Source of the DNA: Jiangella endophytica
Lineage (GTDB): Bacteria; Actinomycetota; Actinomycetes; Jiangellales; Jiangellaceae
Reading direction: 5' to 3'
NCBI RefSeq assembly: GCF_003427025.1
Contig: NZ_QVAI01000020.1
Span: 1 to 64,000 of the forward strand
Length of the DNA stretch: 64,000 bases
Under the pieces are notes generated by a model. It saw only the letters and a program-made list of their open reading frames with translations, did not search any database and was not told the DNA's origin. Positions 1-13,555 of this stretch are shown here, piece after piece (within the stretch, counting starts at the first letter, position 1; each line of letters starts with the position of its first letter). The translations under genes and the position numbers were made by a program.

Positions 1-154
1 CGGACAATCTTAGCCATCCGCTCCGACAAGATCAATTCGACGACGATCGCGACGCGCCGGCGTTCGTCCAGGACCACCAATCGGGCTGTGCGGATTGTAG
101 GGTTCGACGAACTCCTTCCCGTCGATCGCGTGCTTGAGTTCAGAGGTGTTGCGC

Positions 155-1786
155 ATGACCCCGCGACCGAGGGCCACGCTCGGCCGTGTCCTCGACGACC
201 TGGGGTCGACGCTGCTCGAGGTCGTGGCCGGGCGGGTCGACCCGGGCCGGTCGGTGGGCGGGGTCGTGATCCACGATCCGCTCGACCCGCCGTCCATGCC
301 GTCCGAGGCACTGGTGCTGGGGGTCGGGCTGGCGGCGTCCGCCGAGATCGCCGACGTCGTGCGAGCCGTGGCCGCCGAGGGCGCGGTCGGGCTGGTGCTG
401 CGGGTCCCGGTCGACATCGACGCCGACGTGCGGCAGGCGGTCGCCGAGGAAGGGCTGGTGCTGTTCGGGCTGACCCGCGGGGCCTCGTGGGCGCAGGTTG
501 CGGCCCTGCTACGCAGTCTGCTCGCGCTGGACGACCTCGGCGGTGTCGACGACCAGACGCTGGCCGGCGCCGGCGCGGGCGATCTGTTCGCACTGGCCGG
601 TGCGGTGTCGGCGTTGCTGGACGCACCGCTGACCATCGAGGACCTGAACTCACGGGTCATCGCGTTCTCCGCCGACCAGGACCGCGCCGACGACTCCCGC
701 AAGGAGACCGTCCTCGGCCGCCAGGTCCCCGAGCGCTACCTGCGCGAACTCGAGCGGCGCGGCGCCTTCCGCGCGCTGTACGGATCCGACCGGCCGGTGT
801 ACCTGCCGGAGATCGACGGGGCGCAGCTGCCGCGGGTGGCCATCCGGGTCCGCGCCGGCGACGAGATCCTCGGCTCGATGTGGGCGGCCGTGCGGGAGCC
901 GCTGAGCGCCGAGCGCGAGCAGGCGTTCGTCGACGCCGCCAAGCTGGTCGCGCTGCACCTGCTGCGGCACCGTGCCGGCGCCGACGTCGAGCGGCGGCTG
1001 CGTGCGGAGCTGGTCGCGACGGTCCTCGAGGGCGGCCCCGCGGCCGGCGACGCGGCCAGCCGGCTGGGCCTGGCCGGCGGCCCGGCCTGCGTGCTGGCGC
1101 TGACCGTGCCGGGCGAGGAGAGCGAGCCGTCCTCCGCCGAGGCCGACCTGCAGCGGGTCGCCGGGGCGTTCGCGCTGCACCTGGCCGCCGTGCACCCGCG
1201 CTCCGCGGTCGCGCCGGTGGGCGGGGTCGTCTACGGCGTCATCCCGCTGGCCGGCGACGGTGAGGGAGCGGACCTGCGGGCGGTCGCCGTCGCCGAGGAG
1301 TTCCTCAGCCGCATCGGCGCCCGCAGCCAGGTCGTCGTCGGCATCGGCGGGGTCGCGGCCGGCCCGGCGGAGCTGCCGCAGTCGCGGGCCGACGCCGACC
1401 GCGCGGTGCGGGTGCTGCGGACCCGGCCGTCCGGATCGCGCGTCGCCCGGCTCACCGACGTGCAGATCTCCGCGTTCCTGCTGGAGCTGGGCAGCGCCAT
1501 GGCGGCCGAGCGCCGGGTGCCGTCCGGGCCGGTCGCCCGGCTGACCGCGTACGACCGGCGGCACCGGTCGCAGATGGCCGCGACTCTGGGCGCCTGGCTG
1601 GACGCGTTCGGCGACGTGACGGTGGCCGCGGCGGCGACGCACGTGCACGTCAACACGTTCCGGTACCGGCTGCGGCGGGTCGGCGAGATCGGCGGGATCG
1701 ACCTCGCCGACCCCGACGCGCGGTTCGCGGCCATGCTCGAATTTCGGCTGCGGTCGATGGTTGATCACCCTACGGACGAACCGTAA
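155..1786 (+). CDS. PucR-family transcriptional regulator
   Basis: This is a 543-aa cytoplasmic DNA-binding regulator of the PucR type, a family that controls purine, amino-acid or other catabolic genes. The N-terminal 100 or so residues look like the PucR sensory domain. Residues ~465-540 form the C-terminal PucR helix-turn-helix, with the typical HVHVNTFRYRLRRVGEI stretch. I chose ATG at 155 because AGAGGTG sits six bases upstream; an in-frame TTG at 134 is less likely. A TAGGGT box at 98-103 could be the -10 element. The target is not visible: the gene downstream starts after 10 bases and could be co-transcribed, while the gene to the left lies outside the window. Family assignment is firm; the ligand is unknown. 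Confidence 0.88.
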   Translation: MTPRPRATLGRVLDDLGSTLLEVVAGRVDPGRSVGGVVIHDPLDPPSMPSEALVLGVGLAASAEIADVVRAVAAEGAVGLVLRVPVDIDADVRQAVAEEGLVLFGLTRGASWAQVAALLRSLLALDDLGGVDDQTLAGAGAGDLFALAGAVSALLDAPLTIEDLNSRVIAFSADQDRADDSRKETVLGRQVPERYLRELERRGAFRALYGSDRPVYLPEIDGAQLPRVAIRVRAGDEILGSMWAAVREPLSAEREQAFVDAAKLVALHLLRHRAGADVERRLRAELVATVLEGGPAAGDAASRLGLAGGPACVLALTVPGEESEPSSAEADLQRVAGAFALHLAAVHPRSAVAPVGGVVYGVIPLAGDGEGADLRAVAVAEEFLSRIGARSQVVVGIGGVAAGPAELPQSRADADRAVRVLRTRPSGSRVARLTDVQISAFLLELGSAMAAERRVPSGPVARLTAYDRRHRSQMAATLGAWLDAFGDVTVAAAATHVHVNTFRYRLRRVGEIGGIDLADPDARFAAMLEFRLRSMVDHPTDEP

Positions 1787-1796
1787 GGTTCGCGGC

Positions 1797-5895
<4,099 letters not shown>

Positions 5896-6055
5896 ACCGA
5901 GGTCGTCGACGACCCGTGGCGGCGAGTTGGCGTGCACCGTTCGCCGTGGCGCTCCGCCGCCCTCGCAGCCGCGGCCTCGTCGGAGCCGCCGTACGTGTGG
6001 TGTCCACTGGGTGAGGTCTCCGGGCGATCCGGGGGCCCATGCCGAGGACTGTGTT

Positions 6056-6087
6056 CGCTCGACCAGGCATGCATGCCTGGTCGAGCG
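6056..6087. terminator. Perfect 32-bp palindrome, likely bidirectional terminator
   Basis: The half-site CGCTCGACCAGGCATG is followed directly by its exact reverse complement, with no spacer. It lies in the 281-bp gap between the converging quinone oxidoreductase and ketopantoate reductase genes, as a bidirectional terminator should. There is no T-tract. A large operator for a dimeric regulator is the alternative. I see no gene in the rest of this gap (5896-6176). Confidence 0.6.
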
Positions 6088-6176
6088 GGAGAACGCCTGG
6101 TGACGTGCGCGATCGTGGATGATCGCTCACCCGCGGCGCTCGGCCGAGGACCAGGTCGCCGAGCCGCGACGGCGGC

Positions 6177-7148
6177 TCAGGCCGCGAGGCGCGCCAGCAG
6201 CTCGCCGGCCGGGACCGAGCCGGGTGCGACCCGCTCCCGCGCCGCCACGACGGCCAGTTGCCGGACCAGCTCGTTGGCCGGGGCCGGCACACCGTGCAGC
6301 CGCGCCAGCAGGACGATCTCGCCGTTGAGGTAGTCGGCCTCGATCGAGCCGGTGCCGCGCAGCAGGCTCTGCACCGACGACCCGCCGCCGGGCGCCTGCC
6401 CCTCGAAGGCGGGCATCCGCAGCAGGTCGCCGCGCCGGGCCTGGTCGGTCTGGTCGTCGACGACGTCGATGCCCGCCGCCGCCAGCACCGACTCGCCCTC
6501 GTCGCGCAGCAGCGCCGTGACCCGCGCGGCGTCACCGTCGCCGGTGCCGCACAGCGCGGTGACCGCGTTGCCCAGGTTCATCACCAGCTTGCGGTACTTC
6601 CACCGCATGATGTCCTCGCGCGGCTCGGAGACGAACCCGGCCTTCGCGAACGCGCCCGCCACCGACCGCCCCGTCTCGTCGACGCCGCCGGGGTAGCGGC
6701 CGAGGTCGAGGATGCCCGGCACCGGCGTCGACCGCGCCTGCACGACGCCCGGTTCGACGTGCGCCGCCGGGAACATCACGCACACGCCGTAGACGTGCGA
6801 GAACAGCCGCAGCGCCAGTCGCTCGTTGGCCACGCCGTTCTGGACGCAGACGACCGGCGTCGACGGCTCGGCGGCCGCACGCAGCTGCTCCAGCGCGGCC
6901 GGGGTGTCCTGGCTCTTCATGGTGAGGACCACGACGTCGCCGGGCTCGACGCCGGCCTCGGCCGGCGATCCGTACGCGGGCACCGGCACCGTCGTCGTGC
7001 CGTCCGGTGACTGCACCCGCAGCCCTCCGGACCGGATGGCGGACAGGTGCGCGCCGCGGGCGATGAGCCGGACGTCGAACCCCGCCGAATGCAGACGTGC
7101 GCCGAGGACGCCGCCGATCGCGCCGGCGCCGTAGATCACGAAGGCCAT
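6177..7148 (-). CDS. 2-dehydropantoate 2-reductase family protein
   Basis: A 323-aa NADPH-dependent reductase of the PanE/ApbA family. It starts with the Rossmann motif [13 protein letters not shown], continues with the LTMKSQDT and VQNGVANE stretches that bind the cofactor, and carries a C-terminal helical domain with the lysine-asparagine signature [14 protein letters not shown] (~175-190). The classical reaction turns ketopantoate into pantoate for coenzyme A. Many paralogues act on other 2-keto acids, and no pan genes lie nearby, so the exact role is open. It is divergent from valS, 89 bases away. Confidence 0.85.
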   Translation of the reverse strand: MAFVIYGAGAIGGVLGARLHSAGFDVRLIARGAHLSAIRSGGLRVQSPDGTTTVPVPAYGSPAEAGVEPGDVVVLTMKSQDTPAALEQLRAAAEPSTPVVCVQNGVANERLALRLFSHVYGVCVMFPAAHVEPGVVQARSTPVPGILDLGRYPGGVDETGRSVAGAFAKAGFVSEPREDIMRWKYRKLVMNLGNAVTALCGTGDGDAARVTALLRDEGESVLAAAGIDVVDDQTDQARRGDLLRMPAFEGQAPGGGSSVQSLLRGTGSIEADYLNGEIVLLARLHGVPAPANELVRQLAVVAARERVAPGSVPAGELLARLAA

Positions 7149-7223
7149 GGCCGTACGGTATCGGTGCGCCGGTCGCCGGCCGCGAGGTCCGACGTCGGTC
7201 GGCGCCGAATCGCCCGCGCGCAG

Positions 7224-7229
7224 TAGAAT
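7224..7229 (+). promoter_or_regulatory. -10 box for leaderless valS transcript
   Basis: TAGAAT ends eight bases before the valS GTG, so transcription would start at or next to the start codon. No ribosome-binding site lies upstream of that GTG, which supports a leaderless mRNA. The -35 region is weak. Confidence 0.45.
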
Positions 7230-7237
7230 TCCGCGGC

Positions 7238-9868
7238 GTGACCGAGTCCACTCTTCCCGAGCCCGCCCTGCCGTCCGTCTACGACCCGGCGGCCGTAGAG
7301 GCGCCGCTCTACCAGGGCTGGGTCGACCGCGGCTATTTCGAGGCCGACGAGAAGAGCGACAAGCCCCCGTACTGCATCGTCATCCCGCCGCCGAACGTCA
7401 CCGGGTCGCTGCACCTGGGCCACGCGTTCGAGCACACGCTCATCGACGCGCTGGTGCGGCGCCGGCGCATGCAGGGCTACGAGGCGCTGTGGATGCCGGG
7501 CATGGACCACGCCGGCATCGCCACCCAGAACGTCGTCGAGCGCGAGCTGGCCAAGGAGGGCGTGTCGCGGCACGACCTCGGCCGTGACGCGTTCGTCGAG
7601 AAGGTCTGGGAGTGGAAGGCCGAGTCCGGCGGCAAGATCCTCGCGCAGATGCGCCGGCTCGGCGACGGTGTCGCCTGGAGCCGCGAGCGCTTCACCATGG
7701 ACGAGGGCCTGTCGCGCGCCGTCCAGACCATCTTCAAACGGCTCTACGACGACGAGCTCATCTACCGGGCCGAGCGCATCATCAACTGGTGCGTCCGCTG
7801 CCACACCGCGCTGTCCGACATCGAGGTGGAGCACAGCGACGACGACGGCGAGCTGGTCTCGATCCGCTACAGCGACGACGTCGTCGTGGCCACCACGCGC
7901 GCCGAGACGATGCTCGGCGACACCGCCGTGGCGGTGCACCCCGACGACGAGCGCTACAAGCACCTCATCGGCACCGAGGTGGACCTGCCGCTGACCGGCC
8001 GGCGCATCCCGATCGTCGGCGACCCGCACGTCGACCCGTCGTTCGGCACCGGCATGGTCAAGGTGACGCCTGCGCACGACCCCAACGACTTCGAGATCGG
8101 CCGTCGCCACGACCTCCCGATGCTCACCATCATGGACGAGCGGGGCGTCATCACCGCGCACGGCCCGTTCCAGGGTCTGGACCGCTTCGAGGCCCGGCCG
8201 GCCGTCGTGGCCGCGCTGCGCGCGGAGGGCCGCGTCGTTTCGGAGAAGCGGCCGTACGTGCACGCCGTCGGCCACTGCTCGCGCTGCAAGACCGTCGTCG
8301 AGCCGCGGCTGTCGCTGCAGTGGTGGGTGAAGGTCGAGCCGCTGGCCAAGGCGTCCGGCGACGCCGTCCGCGACGGCCGCGTGGCCATCCATCCGAAGTC
8401 CATGGAGTCGCGCTGGTTCGGCTGGGTCGACGACATGCACGACTGGTGCATCTCGCGGCAGCTGTGGTGGGGCCACCGCATCCCGGTCTGGTACGGGCCC
8501 GGCGGCGAGGTCGTCTGCGTCGGCCCCGACGACGAGGTCCCCAGCGGGGAGGGCTGGGTGCAGGACGAGGACGTGCTCGACACCTGGTTCTCGTCGGCGC
8601 TGTGGCCGTTCTCGACGCTCGGCTGGCCCGACGAGACCCCCGCGCTGGAGAAGTTCTACCCGAACCAGGTGCTGGTCACCGGCTACGACATCCTGTTCTT
8701 CTGGGTGGCCCGGATGATGATGTTCGGGCTCTACGCGCACTCCGACGCCGGTCCCGAGCAGGCGATTCCGTTTCACACCATCGCGCTGCACGGCATGGTC
8801 CGCGACGAGCGCGGCAAGAAGATGTCCAAGTCGTTCGGCAACGCCGTCGACCCGCTGGACTGGATGGACGCCTACGGGTCCGACGCGCTGCGGTTCACGC
8901 TGGCCCGCGGCGCCAACCCCGGCGCCGACGTGCCGATCGGCGAGGACTGGGTCCAGGCGTCGCGCAACTTCTGCAACAAGCTGTGGAACGCCACACGGTT
9001 CGCGCTGATCAGCGGCGCCCGCGTGGGCGAGCTGCCGCCGCCGGAGGAGCTGACGGCCACCGACCGGTGGATCCTGTCGCGGCTGAACACCGTGCTGGCC
9101 GAGGTCGACGCCCAGTTCGAGGACTACCAGTTCGCGAAGCTCAGCGACACGCTCTACCACTTCGCCTGGGACGAGTTCTGCGACTGGTACGTCGAGCTGG
9201 CGAAGACGCAGCTGGGCGCCGGCGGGGCGGTCGCCGACCGCACCCAGTTGGTGCTCGGGCACGTCCTCGACCGCCTCCTGCGTGTGCTGCACCCGGTGAC
9301 GCCGTTCGTCACCGAGGCGCTCTGGACGACGCTGACCGGCGAGGAGTCGCTGGTGGTGGCGCCGTGGCCGGCCCCGGACGCCGCGCGCCGCGATCCGGCC
9401 GCCGAGGCCACCGTCGCCGAGCTGCAGCGCCTGGTCACCGAGGTGCGCCGGTTCCGCAGCGACCAAGGCCTCAAGCCCGGCCAGAAGGTGCCGGCCCAGG
9501 TCAGCGCGGCGGTGACCGAGACGTTCGCGTTCACCGAGCACGAGGCCGCCTTCCGGTCGCTGACCCGGCTGACCGAGCCCGGCGCAGGCTTCACCGCCAC
9601 GGCGCAGGTCGTGGTCGGGGCCGTCACCGTCGAGCTGGACCTGTCCGGCGCGGTCGACGTCGAGGCCGAGCGCAAGCGGCTGAGCAAGGACCTCGCCAAC
9701 GAGCGGAAGGCGCTGGAGCAGGCCGTCCGCAAGCTCGGCAACGAGCAGTTCCTCGCGAAGGCGCCGGAGACCGAGGTCGACAAGGTCCGCGGCCGCCGCA
9801 CGGCCGCCGAGGCCGAGATCGCCCGGCTCGAGGCGCAGCTGGCCGGCCTGCCGCAGGGCACGCCGTGA
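7238..9868 (+). CDS. valS: Valyl-tRNA synthetase
   Basis: An 876-aa class I aminoacyl-tRNA synthetase that charges tRNA-Val with valine. The HIGH-type motif is seen in [13 protein letters not shown] (~50-60) and the KMSKS motif in [12 protein letters not shown] (~527). An editing (CP1) domain lies between them, and the C-terminus ends in the coiled-coil arm typical of ValRS (~810-870). Length is normal. I chose GTG at 7238 because it begins the conserved N-terminus and lies just after a TAGAAT box. Longer upstream readings run into the intergenic region. The stop overlaps the folC GTG by four bases. Confidence 0.97.
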   Translation: MTESTLPEPALPSVYDPAAVEAPLYQGWVDRGYFEADEKSDKPPYCIVIPPPNVTGSLHLGHAFEHTLIDALVRRRRMQGYEALWMPGMDHAGIATQNVVERELAKEGVSRHDLGRDAFVEKVWEWKAESGGKILAQMRRLGDGVAWSRERFTMDEGLSRAVQTIFKRLYDDELIYRAERIINWCVRCHTALSDIEVEHSDDDGELVSIRYSDDVVVATTRAETMLGDTAVAVHPDDERYKHLIGTEVDLPLTGRRIPIVGDPHVDPSFGTGMVKVTPAHDPNDFEIGRRHDLPMLTIMDERGVITAHGPFQGLDRFEARPAVVAALRAEGRVVSEKRPYVHAVGHCSRCKTVVEPRLSLQWWVKVEPLAKASGDAVRDGRVAIHPKSMESRWFGWVDDMHDWCISRQLWWGHRIPVWYGPGGEVVCVGPDDEVPSGEGWVQDEDVLDTWFSSALWPFSTLGWPDETPALEKFYPNQVLVTGYDILFFWVARMMMFGLYAHSDAGPEQAIPFHTIALHGMVRDERGKKMSKSFGNAVDPLDWMDAYGSDALRFTLARGANPGADVPIGEDWVQASRNFCNKLWNATRFALISGARVGELPPPEELTATDRWILSRLNTVLAEVDAQFEDYQFAKLSDTLYHFAWDEFCDWYVELAKTQLGAGGAVADRTQLVLGHVLDRLLRVLHPVTPFVTEALWTTLTGEESLVVAPWPAPDAARRDPAAEATVAELQRLVTEVRRFRSDQGLKPGQKVPAQVSAAVTETFAFTEHEAAFRSLTRLTEPGAGFTATAQVVVGAVTVELDLSGAVDVEAERKRLSKDLANERKALEQAVRKLGNEQFLAKAPETEVDKVRGRRTAAEAEIARLEAQLAGLPQGTP

Positions 9869-11196
9869 CCGACGACGTCCTCGGGGCCATCGAGGCGCAG
9901 CTGGTGGCCCGGCGCCCGGAATCGCGGGTCGAGCCGTCGCTCGAGGGTATCCGCGACCTCGTCGACCTGCTCGGCAACCCGCAGCGCGCCTATCCCGTCC
10001 TGCACATCGGCGGCACCAACGGCAAGACGTCGACGGCGCGCATGGCCGACGCGCTGCTGCGCGAGCTGAACCTGCGCACCGGCAGGTACACCAGCCCGCA
10101 CCTGCAGTCGGTCACCGAGCGCATCGTCATCGACGGCGAGCCGATCGCGCCGGCCCGGTTCGCCGGCACGTACGCCGAGATCAAGCCCTACCTCGACCTC
10201 GTCGACTCCAAGCACGACGTGCCGCTGGGCTACTTCGAGGTGCTGACGGCGCTGGCGTACGCCGCGTTCGCCGACACCCCGGTCGAGGCTGCGGTGGTCG
10301 AGGTCGGCATGGGCGGCGCGTGGGACGCCACCAACGTCGCCGACGGCCGCGTCTCGGTCGTCACCCCGATCGCCGTCGACCACGTCGAGTACCTCGGCGA
10401 CACCATCGAGGAGATCGCCACCGAGAAGGCCGGCATCATCAAGCCCGGCGGGTACGCGATCCTCGGCCCGCAGACCGCGACCGCCGCGCAGATCCTGCTC
10501 GCCCGCATCGCGGAGACCGGCGCCACGGTGGCCCGGCAGGGGCTGGAGTTCGGCCTGCGCAGCCGAGAGATGGCCGTCGGCGGGCAGGTCATCGGCCTGC
10601 AGGGGCTCACCGGCCCGTACGACGAGATCTTCCTGCCGCTGCACGGCGAGTACCAGGCGCACAACGCCGCGGCCGCGCTGGCCGCGGTCGAGGCGTTCGT
10701 CGGCGGCGGCCGCGAGCCGCTCGACGCCGACCTCGTCCGGGCCGCGTTCAGCCGGGTCACCTCGCCCGGCCGGCTCGAGGCGCTGCGCCGCGGCCCGGTC
10801 GTGCTGGCCGACGCCGCGCACAACCCGGCCGGCGCGGCGGCGCTCGCGGCGGCCCTCACCGAGGAGTTCGCCGGCACCGCGCTGGTCGCCGTCGTCGCCG
10901 CCATGGCCGACAAGGACGTCGAGGGCATCCTCACCGAGCTGGAGCCGGTGGTCGAGGCGGTCGTCGTCACCGAGAACTCGTCGCCGCGCACCATGCCTCT
11001 CGACGACCTCGCCAACATCGCCGTCGACGTGTTCGGCCAGGACCGCGTCCACCAGGCGGTGCCGCTGCCCGAAGCCATCGACACCGGGCTGCGGCTGGCC
11101 GAGCGCGAGGAGTCGCTGGGCGGCTACGGCGTCGTGGTCACGGGCTCGGTCGTGACGGCCGGCGACGCGCGGGTGGCGTTCGGGGCGGCGTCGTGA
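9865..11196 (+). CDS. folC: Folylpolyglutamate / dihydrofolate synthase
   Basis: A 443-aa Mur-ligase-fold enzyme that adds glutamate to folates (and may join dihydropteroate to glutamate). The ATP-binding loop is [14 protein letters not shown] (~48-61). The folate-side [11 protein letters not shown] stretch (~75) and the [13 protein letters not shown] stretch (~145) are also present. The C-terminal ligase domain contains DAAHNPAGA. It overlaps valS upstream and the DUF4233 gene downstream by four bases each, so the three genes form one translationally coupled operon, the usual actinobacterial arrangement. Confidence 0.95.
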   Translation: MTDDVLGAIEAQLVARRPESRVEPSLEGIRDLVDLLGNPQRAYPVLHIGGTNGKTSTARMADALLRELNLRTGRYTSPHLQSVTERIVIDGEPIAPARFAGTYAEIKPYLDLVDSKHDVPLGYFEVLTALAYAAFADTPVEAAVVEVGMGGAWDATNVADGRVSVVTPIAVDHVEYLGDTIEEIATEKAGIIKPGGYAILGPQTATAAQILLARIAETGATVARQGLEFGLRSREMAVGGQVIGLQGLTGPYDEIFLPLHGEYQAHNAAAALAAVEAFVGGGREPLDADLVRAAFSRVTSPGRLEALRRGPVVLADAAHNPAGAAALAAALTEEFAGTALVAVVAAMADKDVEGILTELEPVVEAVVVTENSSPRTMPLDDLANIAVDVFGQDRVHQAVPLPEAIDTGLRLAEREESLGGYGVVVTGSVVTAGDARVAFGAAS

Positions 11197-11540
11197 ACCG
11201 CATCGCCGCCGCCCTCCTGTCGATCCAGCTGATCGTCGTGCTGCTGGCCGTCCCGGTCGCCATCCACATCGCCGACGTCGGCCGAGGCGCGGCCTGGCTG
11301 GCCGGCGGCGGCATCGCGCTGCTGTGCGTGCTGGGGGCGGCGACGGTGCGCCGCGGACGGCCCGGCTACGTCCTCGGGACGGCGGCCCAGGTCGGCTCGG
11401 TGGCGGCCGGCTTCGTCGTGCCGGAGATGCTGATCCTGGGCGGGATCTTCGCCCTGCTGTGGTTCATCCTGCTGCGCATCGGCCCGCAGGTCGAGCGCGA
11501 GAAGGCGGCGCGAGAGGCGGCACCACCCGACCCGGAGTGA
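11193..11540 (+). CDS. DUF4233 small membrane protein
   Basis: A 115-aa protein with about four membrane-spanning segments, the first beginning in LLSIQLIVVLLAVPVAI, and a charged C-terminal tail. Position directly after folC, with a GTGA overlap, and the length match the DUF4233 family found beside folC in many actinobacteria. The function is unknown. Its stop codon is part of the hairpin at 11538-11589. Confidence 0.8.
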   Translation: MNRIAAALLSIQLIVVLLAVPVAIHIADVGRGAAWLAGGGIALLCVLGAATVRRGRPGYVLGTAAQVGSVAAGFVVPEMLILGGIFALLWFILLRIGPQVEREKAAREAAPPDPE

Positions 11541-11589
11541 TGGCGGGCGTTCCGGTGGCGCCAGGGCACCACCGATCCACCCGCCATCA
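11538..11589. terminator. Imperfect hairpin after DUF4233 gene, copy 1 of a family
   Basis: A dyad with perfect outer arms TGATGGCGGG / CCCGCCATCA and a partly paired interior. It lies between the ends of two converging genes and overlaps both the DUF4233 stop and the start of the neighbouring 3' end. It is clearly related in sequence to the perfect hairpin at 12716-12765. It is probably a bidirectional terminator; a REP-like repeat is the alternative. Confidence 0.55.
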
Positions 11590-12654
11590 CGAGCGACCCG
11601 CGAGGTAGGCGGCTTCGATCTCGCGGAGGACCGCGGCGGGCTCCGCGCGAAGGCGCGCTGGTGAGACCGGGAGGACGCGCCAGCCGAGGGCGGCGTAGCG
11701 GGCGCGGCGTTCCTCCGTGCGTGCGGGTGCGTCGCCGAAACCGTGGAAGCTGCGGGAGTCGACCTCGACGACGAGGCGTGCGTGGTCCCAGCAGGCGTCC
11801 GGGCGGATGCCGCGGTGGCCCGGGAGCGGCTGGTTCCAGTGTGGTTCGGGTAGCAGCCGGCTGGTGCGGACGAGGTCGCGCAGCTCGCATTCGGGCGCGG
11901 AGCGGCAGCCCGCCTCGATGTCCTGCATGGCCAGGCGGGCGAGCGCCGACCCGCGGCGCGGGGCGGCGGCGACCTCGGCGCGGAGCGCCGTGAGGGTCGC
12001 GCGGCGTCGTTGGACGACTTCGCACATGAGGGCGCGGGTATGACGCAGAGCGTTGTCGTGGTGGTGGCCCGGGTGGTCCCAGCAGCTGGGACAGCCGTCC
12101 GCAGAGGCGCAGACCGGTCGCCAGCCGGCCGGGAGACAGGCCGAGCGGACGACGGTCTCGAGCACGGCTCGAGCCGGCGGAACGACGGGGACGACCCCGG
12201 GCTCAGGGCTGTCGCCGAGTCCGTCCACGAGCACCTGGAGCGGGACGCCGATGCGATCGTCGTCGATCCACCGCCGAGGCTCCGGCGGCCGGGTGGTCCG
12301 GCAGACCCGGACGAAGCCCTTGGTCCGTCGGGCCGACTCCCACGGCACCAGGACGTCGATCTCGTCGCCGGCCGGTGGCCCGTACTCCAGCCCGCTCATC
12401 TCGCACGCCCAGGAGCCGCTGACAGCGGCACCGGCGCCGCCGTGCAGGACCGCCGCCCGGCGCCGATGCACCGGAGCGAGCAAGCCGTTGAAGGTCGCGT
12501 AGATGCCGGGCAGGACCCGCTGCCAGTGCCCGCCGGGCCGGATCGCGTGCCGGATCGCGTCCTTGGTCATGCCCACGGCGAGCGCCTGCGGACGGGTGAT
12601 CAGCCCGTCCTGGGAGCGGGCGACGGCGAGAGCCGGTACGGACATGTGGGCCAC
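11587..12654 (-). CDS. AbiEi-type HTH plus DUF559 (Vsr-like) protein
   Basis: A 355-aa protein of a type common but poorly understood in actinobacteria. The N-terminal ~90 residues resemble the AbiEi-antitoxin winged-helix domain (DGLITRPQALAVGMTKDAI). The C-terminal ~100 residues look like a DUF559/Vsr-related PD-(D/E)xK nuclease fold, with PDACWDHARLVVEVDSRSFHG and GWRVLPVSP. Between them is an unusual Cys/His-rich stretch (CASADGCPSCWDHPGHHHDN, ~188-207) that could bind a metal. No partner toxin (AbiEii) gene is adjacent. The start may be ATG at 12654 or 12645. Two related hairpins bracket the gene, which may mark it as a transferred cassette. Confidence 0.7.
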   Translation of the reverse strand: MAHMSVPALAVARSQDGLITRPQALAVGMTKDAIRHAIRPGGHWQRVLPGIYATFNGLLAPVHRRRAAVLHGGAGAAVSGSWACEMSGLEYGPPAGDEIDVLVPWESARRTKGFVRVCRTTRPPEPRRWIDDDRIGVPLQVLVDGLGDSPEPGVVPVVPPARAVLETVVRSACLPAGWRPVCASADGCPSCWDHPGHHHDNALRHTRALMCEVVQRRRATLTALRAEVAAAPRRGSALARLAMQDIEAGCRSAPECELRDLVRTSRLLPEPHWNQPLPGHRGIRPDACWDHARLVVEVDSRSFHGFGDAPARTEERRARYAALGWRVLPVSPARLRAEPAAVLREIEAAYLAGRS

Positions 12655-12715
12655 ACCGCGATCCTGCGCGCCGGACGCCGCTGAGGAAAGCGCGTATGCG
12701 CGCCCTGTGGATGAC

Positions 12716-12765
12716 GATGGCGGGTGGTTCGGTGGCGTCAGGACACCACCGAACCACCCGCCATC
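12716..12765. terminator. Perfect 20-bp-arm hairpin after ndk, copy 2 of a family
   Basis: Left arm GATGGCGGGTGGTTCGGTGG (12716-12735) pairs exactly with 12746-12765 around a 10-base loop. It starts 15 bases after the ndk stop, the position of a terminator, but has no T-tract. It shares most of its sequence with the dyad at 11538-11589, on the other side of the DUF559 gene. Confidence 0.65.
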
Positions 12766-12780
12766 GGGGCAGCGGAACGC

Positions 12781-13188
12781 TCAGACGCCGGGGAACCAGA
12801 GGTCGAGCTCGCGCTTGGCGGCCTCGGGGGAGTCGGACGCGTGCACGAGGTTCTCGGAGTTGGACAGCGAGAGGTCGCCGCGGATGGTGCCGGGCGCGGC
12901 CTTGCGGCCGTCGGTGGCGCCGTTCATCGCGCGGACGACGTCGATGGCCTGGTCGCCCTCGAGCACCAGCGCGACCAGCGGGCCGCCGGTGACGAACTCG
13001 CGCAGCGAGGGGTAGAACCCCTTCTCGACGTGCTCGGCGTAGTGCGCGTCCGACAGCGTGGGGTCGATGGTGCGCTGGTCCATCGCGACGATGGTCAGGC
13101 CCTTGCGTTCGTAGCGGGCCAGAATCTCCCCGACCAGGCCGCGGCGGACGGCGTCGGGCTTGATCAGGACGAGCGTGCGCTCGGACAC
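12781..13188 (-). CDS. ndk: Nucleoside diphosphate kinase
   Basis: A 135-aa enzyme that moves the gamma-phosphate between nucleoside di- and triphosphates. Length is normal. The N-terminal TLVLIKPDAVRRGLVGEI is typical, and the phosphohistidine lies in SNSENLVHASDSPE (~115). GTG at 13188 has AGGAG upstream. A TACTGT box at 13228-13233 (minus strand) may be its -10 element. The gene is transcribed away from the Tad operon. Confidence 0.97.
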   Translation of the reverse strand: MSERTLVLIKPDAVRRGLVGEILARYERKGLTIVAMDQRTIDPTLSDAHYAEHVEKGFYPSLREFVTGGPLVALVLEGDQAIDVVRAMNGATDGRKAAPGTIRGDLSLSNSENLVHASDSPEAAKRELDLWFPGV

Positions 13189-13321
13189 GGGTGCTCCTGT
13201 GCGGTCGTGTGGATCGGCAATGTCCAGACAGTAGCCAATACGGCCGCCCCGATGCTCGTCAGGTGCGTGGCGGGCCGGTGAAAGCGTCGTGAAAGCGGCC
13301 GCGGGTAGCGTCCACGCTGTT

Positions 13322-13381
13322 GGATGCACGCATCCGGCAGGGGGAATGACCACGGTCAGGCATCCAAGGTAAAGTTCCCCC
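13322..13381 (+). promoter_or_regulatory. Likely Tad-operon promoter with dyad boxes
   Basis: In the 367-bp gap between ndk and the Tad operon, ATGACC (13346-13351) and TAAAGT (13370-13375) are spaced 18 bases apart and could form a sigma70-type promoter facing the Tad genes. It is flanked by the dyad GGATGC-AC-GCATCC (13322-13335), a third GCATCC (13360-13365) and a GGGGGAA/TTCCCCC pair (13340-13346, 13375-13381), all possible regulator sites. TACGGT near 13468 is another possible -10. I see no gene in this gap. Confidence 0.35.
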
Positions 13382-13555
13382 GAACGTCCAGGGGGCAGCG
13401 GGGTTGCTTGCACGTCGAAGCGTCCGGCGACGCGGCGTCCACACCGGTCGCCTCGGCCGGGTGCTCCGATACGGTCCCCCGGCTGCGCCCGGCCGTCCCG
13501 GCCGGTTCGGGAGGGCAGCGACGGGGCGACGAGGCAGGAGCGGTAGAGGCACCTC

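Noticed and set aside
7149-7237. Possible T-box or riboswitch before valS
   Set aside because: Only 89 bases, with a -10 box next to the start codon, leave no room for a leader RNA.
7612-9864. Long plus-strand frame upstream of folC
   Set aside because: It is a frame-shifted reading of valS. The folC protein begins at GTG 9865, where the homologous sequence starts.
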